DNA from: Gallionellales bacterium CG03_land_8_20_14_0_80_55_15
GTDB lineage: Bacteria; Pseudomonadota; Gammaproteobacteria; Burkholderiales; Gallionellaceae
Reading direction: 5' to 3'
Assembly (NCBI GenBank): GCA_002780675.1
Contig: PEUR01000126.1
Location: 1-20,619, forward strand
DNA: 20,619 nt
The notes below the pieces were generated by a model. It had not been told where the DNA came from. It worked only from the letters and a program-made list of their open reading frames with translations, and ran no database searches. Below, in pieces: positions 19,406-20,619 of the stretch. Position numbers and translations under genes: made by a program. The stretch's first letter is position 1; every line of letters starts with the position of its first letter.

Positions 19406-19527
19406 GCAGCTCAAAAGAAGCTGGACGCGGATTGTCCCACAGTCCCCCCCTGCACAGCAAGATTTCCGCACCCCGCGCCCCTTTACAATGCCCGTTCCGG
19501 TGCCCGTTAAATGCAGCGCAGTTGCCG

Positions 19528-19557
19528 TGCCGGACACCCTTATAGTAAGCTCCGGCA
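19528..19557. promoter_or_regulatory. Inverted repeat in the thrS/kinase intergenic region
   Basis: TGCCGGA (19528-19534) and TCCGGCA (19551-19557) form a perfect 7-bp inverted repeat 25 bases before the kinase ATG. It encloses TATAGT (19541-19546), a five-of-six match to a -10 box but without a good -35. Farther left, TGCCCGTT occurs twice with a 12-base period (19489-19496 and 19501-19508), just after a TTTACA that resembles a -35 box. The remainder of the 291-base gap holds no gene that I can see. Confidence 0.35.
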
Positions 19558-19582
19558 TCACACACTCATGACTTAGCTCACG

Positions 19583-20619
19583 ATGTCAGCCCCTTCATTC
19601 GTATTGCATATTGAACCCGATGCTACTTGCGCCCCCGAAGTGGTTGCACAACTCTCGCCCAAATTAGCCACTTTGGTACACCGTTACATCAGCGATGCCG
19701 ACTCACTGAACGCCGCCCTGAATGAGCGCGAGTGGAGCGCGATTCTGTATGGCAGGAATGAACTGGACGATACCGGCACGCCTCATTCTTTCCTGGACAG
19801 CATGCCCGGCATGGCCTGCCAGCTTTATCTGGACAAGGATGGCGCGTTGAACTTTCTATATGTCAGCGAAGGCTGCATGGACTTGCTCGGTGTCACGTCG
19901 CCCGAACTGGAGCAACACCCGCAATTATTGCTGGACAGACTCCATCCTGACGATAGGGAAACTTTCTACCGGAGTATGCGCCAGTCGTCCAGCCAGGCGA
20001 CCCCTTGGAATTGGGAGGGACGCATCGTTCTAAAAGCCAGTCGGCCTACCCTCTCCCCTCCCCTGGTGGAACAACCCGCCATGCGACCAGGACATCAAGA
20101 AACGCAGCCCCTGTCGCCGTCTAGCTCCCGCTTTGCGGGTGAGAGAGAAAACGGCTCGCTGCGTGAGCCGCAGGTTGACGAAATAAAGTGGCTGAATTTG
20201 CGCGCCAAACATCCCGTCAGCAATATACAAGGCACGGTCTGGAATGGCTTCATGGTCAACATCACGCAAAACAAACAAACCGCTATCGAAATCAAACGGT
20301 CGCGGCAAAGGCTGAGAGAGTTGTCTTCTCATATCGAGAGCATCAAGGAAGAGGAACGGATGCGCATCGCACGGGAAATCCACGATGACATAGGTGTCCT
20401 GTTGACCGCCTTAAAGATGGATCTGGCATGGCTCAGCCAGCGCCTGCCCAAAGACAATGCCGCACTTCATGAAAAAACACTGGACATGGCTAACTTGCTG
20501 GATACGGCGGGCAAGTCTGCCAACAATCTGGTGCATAGCCTGCGCCCCGGCTTTCTCGACTGTTTCGGTATCGTTGCAGCGATCGAAATCGAAGCTCGGG
20601 AATTTACCAAACGCACCGG
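19583..20619 (+). CDS. PAS-domain sensor histidine kinase (HisKA_3, NarX-like), 3' end outside window
   Basis: The frame stays open from the ATG at 19583 to the window end (345 codons), so the kinase ATPase domain is missing only because of the edge. An in-frame TAG at 19574 makes this the first possible start. Residues 1-69 resemble a degenerate receiver-like region. A PAS fold spans about 70-225 (from FLDSMPGMACQ to NGFMVNITQNK). A helical linker follows, then a HisKA_3 dimerisation domain with H-box REIHDDIG (phospho-acceptor His267). No membrane segment or signal peptide is seen, so a cytoplasmic sensor is expected. Its response regulator should lie downstream. Residues 154-198 form an insert in the PAS domain, described separately. 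The stimulus is unknown. Confidence 0.88.
   Translation, partial: MSAPSFVLHIEPDATCAPEVVAQLSPKLATLVHRYISDADSLNAALNEREWSAILYGRNELDDTGTPHSFLDSMPGMACQLYLDKDGALNFLYVSEGCMDLLGVTSPELEQHPQLLLDRLHPDDRETFYRSMRQSSSQATPWNWEGRIVLKASRPTLSPPLVEQPAMRPGHQETQPLSPSSSRFAGERENGSLREPQVDEIKWLNLRAKHPVSNIQGTVWNGFMVNITQNKQTAIEIKRSRQRLRELSSHIESIKEEERMRIAREIHDDIGVLLTALKMDLAWLSQRLPKDNAALHEKTLDMANLLDTAGKSANNLVHSLRPGFLDCFGIVAAIEIEAREFTKRT
20042..20176 (+). repeat. In-frame hairpin-rich insertion within the PAS domain
   Basis: About 135 bases (45 codons) interrupt the PAS domain between RIVLKAS and DEIKWLNL, where most PAS_3-type domains have a tight turn. The encoded segment is rich in Pro, Ser, Arg and Glu. The DNA contains CCCGC-TTT-GCGGG (20127-20139) and an 8-bp hairpin CGGCTCGC/GTGAGCCG (20152-20159/20163-20170). 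It begins with a CCCTCTCCCCTCCCC-like tract near 20049-20063. This resembles degenerate CCCTCTCCC-type palindromic dispersed repeats. The boundaries are estimated from the PAS alignment by eye. Confidence 0.6.

Overview
The window looks like chromosomal DNA of a betaproteobacterium, possibly of the Nitrosomonadales/Gallionellaceae type. The basis is the gene order thrS-infC-rpmI-rplT-pheS-pheT-ihfA-merR-tRNA-Pro, the surE-pcm-nlpD cluster, and the character of the proteins. The genus cannot be fixed from sequence alone. Almost everything is on the minus strand. The exceptions are tRNA-Val near the left end and a histidine kinase at the right end.

Layout, left to right. (1) 1-128: the start of gltX, running off the left edge. 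(2) 218-348: a tRNA-Val(CAC) gene with a good sigma70-type promoter. (3) 437-4659: a tightly packed minus-strand operon read surE, pcm, nlpD, radical SAM protein, DUF3025 protein, DUF3820 protein. It combines nucleotide and protein repair with cell-division lipoprotein functions. No rpoS follows nlpD. (4) 4792-11516: a complete four-gene Wadjet anti-plasmid system, jetA-jetB-jetC-jetD, with overlapping or nearly touching genes. JetABC form an SMC-like loop-extruding complex and JetD is the Toprim nuclease that cuts small circular DNA. (5) 11517-11863: a non-coding stretch filled by a compact 234-bp element. It has perfect 12-bp terminal inverted repeats and about seven nested or adjacent hairpins, and I cannot assign it to any known family. 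(6) 11864-19291: the translation block, read thrS, infC (apparent AUA start), rpmI, rplT, an intrinsic terminator, pheS, pheT, ihfA, a merR-type regulator, then tRNA-Pro(GGG) with its own promoter and terminator. (7) 19292-19582: a divergent intergenic region. (8) 19583-end: a plus-strand PAS/HisKA_3 (NarX-like) sensor kinase cut by the window edge. Its PAS domain carries an in-frame, hairpin-rich insert that looks like a decayed dispersed repeat.

The accessory part is the Wadjet operon plus the structured element, lying between two housekeeping blocks and next to a tRNA gene. The strongest candidate for something undescribed is the structured element at 11553-11786. Wadjet itself is a known defence system, here apparently intact.
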